Shown piece after piece: positions 54,441-55,441 of a stretch of DNA of 55,441 nucleotides. The stretch is from CAYGUK01 sp964352985 (GTDB taxonomy: Bacteria > Pseudomonadota > Gammaproteobacteria > JAHCLG01), in NCBI GenBank assembly GCA_964352985.1, contig CAYGUK010000012.1:1-55441 (forward strand), in the 5' to 3' direction. The notes below the pieces were generated by a model, which did no database searches, was not told the origin of the DNA, and saw only the letters and a program-made list of their open reading frames with translations. Positions within the stretch are counted from its first letter, which is position 1, and every line of letters begins with the position of its first letter. Both the position numbers and the translations under genes were made by a program.

Positions 54441-55034
54441 ATGTCGACTCCCCATGATTCATTGCTACAACAAGACAGCGAAGATGTTGATGTTGAATTA
54501 TCCGCTATTAACAATCCTGCAACTGGAAGTAGTGATGAGGAATCATTGTTGCCTGTAGCTCAAGAAAGGAATAGATACAATGGTCAGCGAGCGTTTGAGA
54601 TACTTGACGAATGTTATTATGATGTAAATCCCACTCAAAATGTATTGGATGCGACTACCTGTGATTGTGTGAAATCTGCTTTATGGTCGACGTGTTGTGC
54701 GACAGGATCGTTTACTTCAATTATTAAAAAAATGGCTTTTTGGATGTGTTTTTCATCATGTTCTAGTTTAGTCTGTAGTGGTTCTGCTGCAGTTGCTTCT
54801 GATGCTTGTTTTAATCTAGAACAAGCAGGGGGATTAACCTCATTTGAAATGATGGCAGCTAGAAATGTTAGACATGATGCTTGTTGTAGTTTCTGGCGTC
54901 ACACCTATCCTCAAGATAGTTATCATCCTCATTATGTAAAGGGCAGCGAGTTAACAGTTGAACAAAGACAACTTGTCACTGAAAGACTACGTGATGGTCA
55001 TTACATTGAACCTAGAAATGTATTTTCATGTTAA
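54441..55034 (+). CDS. Acidic, cysteine-rich orphan, possible effector
   Basis: 197 residues, ribosome site AGAGG. The N-terminus (1-45) is acidic with SDEESLLPV; the middle has about twelve cysteines and hydrophobic stretches (CVKSALWSTCCATGSF, then MAFWMCFSSCSSLVCS); the C-terminus is polar (HPHYVKGSELTVEQRQLV). The layout (acidic leader, then Cys-rich hydrophobic part) matches the F-box protein at 46835. RAFEILDE may be a vestige of the F-box start AFRLLDLPED. No signal peptide, no known family. The cysteine pairs could be lipidation sites in a host cell. Confidence 0.65.
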   Translation: MSTPHDSLLQQDSEDVDVELSAINNPATGSSDEESLLPVAQERNRYNGQRAFEILDECYYDVNPTQNVLDATTCDCVKSALWSTCCATGSFTSIIKKMAFWMCFSSCSSLVCSGSAAVASDACFNLEQAGGLTSFEMMAARNVRHDACCSFWRHTYPQDSYHPHYVKGSELTVEQRQLVTERLRDGHYIEPRNVFSC

Positions 55035-55441
55035 TTTCAATGATTGTTATTTGTTAATCATTTTGCTGTTAAATTATTTATTTAATTGTTACATTTAAAT
55101 TTTCAATTTTTCGCCATCTTGTATGCGTGAGTTAATTTCTTTAAAAGAACAATCGCGGCTAAAAAAAATGAACATTTTAATTGTGTCGTGTTAGATAACG
55201 TAGTCAAAGCAAAAAGAATGTTTGAAGCGTTAAATAATCATATCAAACTATAACCAGATGATACACGATTTCAGCTTGTCATATTTAATCCTGAAGTAGG
55301 GAGACCATTGGGTGTTAATTGATTGCATTGTTAAAAAAGGTGTTTTAATACCTTTACGCTTGAGCGTTATTAATAATAATCCCGTTAAAAGATCCGGAGG
55401 AGATTATTAATACATATATTGCAATCAAACCGGTCTTCCCA
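55035..55441. other. Intergenic end of window with one decayed frame
   Basis: 407 bases to the window edge, AT-rich. Apart from the broken frame at 55131-55322, it shows an in-frame open stretch reading KDPEEIINTYIAIKPVFP from about 55397 to the edge, behind GGAGGAG. That may be the start of the next gene, but no start codon can be assigned. Confidence 0.4.
55131..55322 (+). pseudogene. Decayed short frame with internal stop
   Basis: One frame reads FKRTIAAKKNEHFNCVVLDN and continues through VKAKRMFEALNNHIKL before TAA at 55251. It goes on in the same frame as PDDTRFQLVIFNPEVGRPLG to TGA at 55320. A single stop between two open pieces suggests a broken gene. No start codon or family was recognised. 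Confidence 0.35.

Overview
The window comes from an AT-rich gammaproteobacterium that looks host-associated and related to Legionellales/Coxiellales. This is inferred from gene content: phhA/phhB beside hisC, umuDC with a YedK-type protein, PilV/W/X minor pilins, RND efflux, KdsB (hence LPS), and many large alpha-helical orphan proteins. Some orphans carry eukaryote-like or virulence-type motifs (an F-box, an HELRH metalloprotease-like motif, TPR/Sel1-like repeats) beside ordinary housekeeping genes. No species can be named from the sequence alone, and no secretion-system gene is present here.

Layout. 1-3283: a partial OlsB/hemolysin-type N-acyltransferase overlapping a penicillin-acylase-family gene, visibly less AT-rich than the rest. 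3458-3704: tRNA-Ala(GGC) and tRNA-Glu(UUC) behind a strong promoter on the minus strand. 3646-5817: gene-poor DNA with one orphan gene between two copies of a 91-bp direct repeat. 5818-14170: mostly minus-strand genes (ChaB, gltX, a periplasmic binding protein coupled to an S41-type peptidase, phhB-phhA-hisC), broken by a plus-strand trio: a cysteine-rich secreted protein, a single-domain response regulator and a KaiB homologue. 14363-19233: one tightly packed operon mixing a FabH-like synthase, three minor pilins and three lipid-type enzymes. 20149-28282: transporters, orphans, an OmpR/histidine-kinase pair, a UDG-like protein lacking its catalytic Asp, Trm112-like protein and kdsB. 28350-28486 and 41479-41547: two copies of one miniature inverted-repeat element, each with a 5-bp target duplication.

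28681-37032: a 1466-residue TPR-type protein, YedK, umuDC and an orphan. 37258-41432: an RND adaptor/pump pair. 41995-43740: an isochorismatase-fold protein and an SRPBCC-MarR pair with a 24-bp palindromic operator on its promoter. 43747-55441: accessory DNA with orphan genes, many broken: a gene split by one in-frame TGA, an F-box protein, a gene switched out of frame at a G9 tract, a DHA2 transporter without a normal start codon, a zinc-protease-like protein, an IS630 fragment, a MipA/OmpV porin-like protein and a cysteine-rich acidic protein.

The strongest candidates for something new are the putative effectors (F-box, HELRH, giant TPR, cysteine-rich proteins), the poly-G switch, the KaiB/response-regulator pair without KaiC nearby, and the duplicated six-cysteine secreted protein. 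All functions are read by eye from motifs; no database search was possible.
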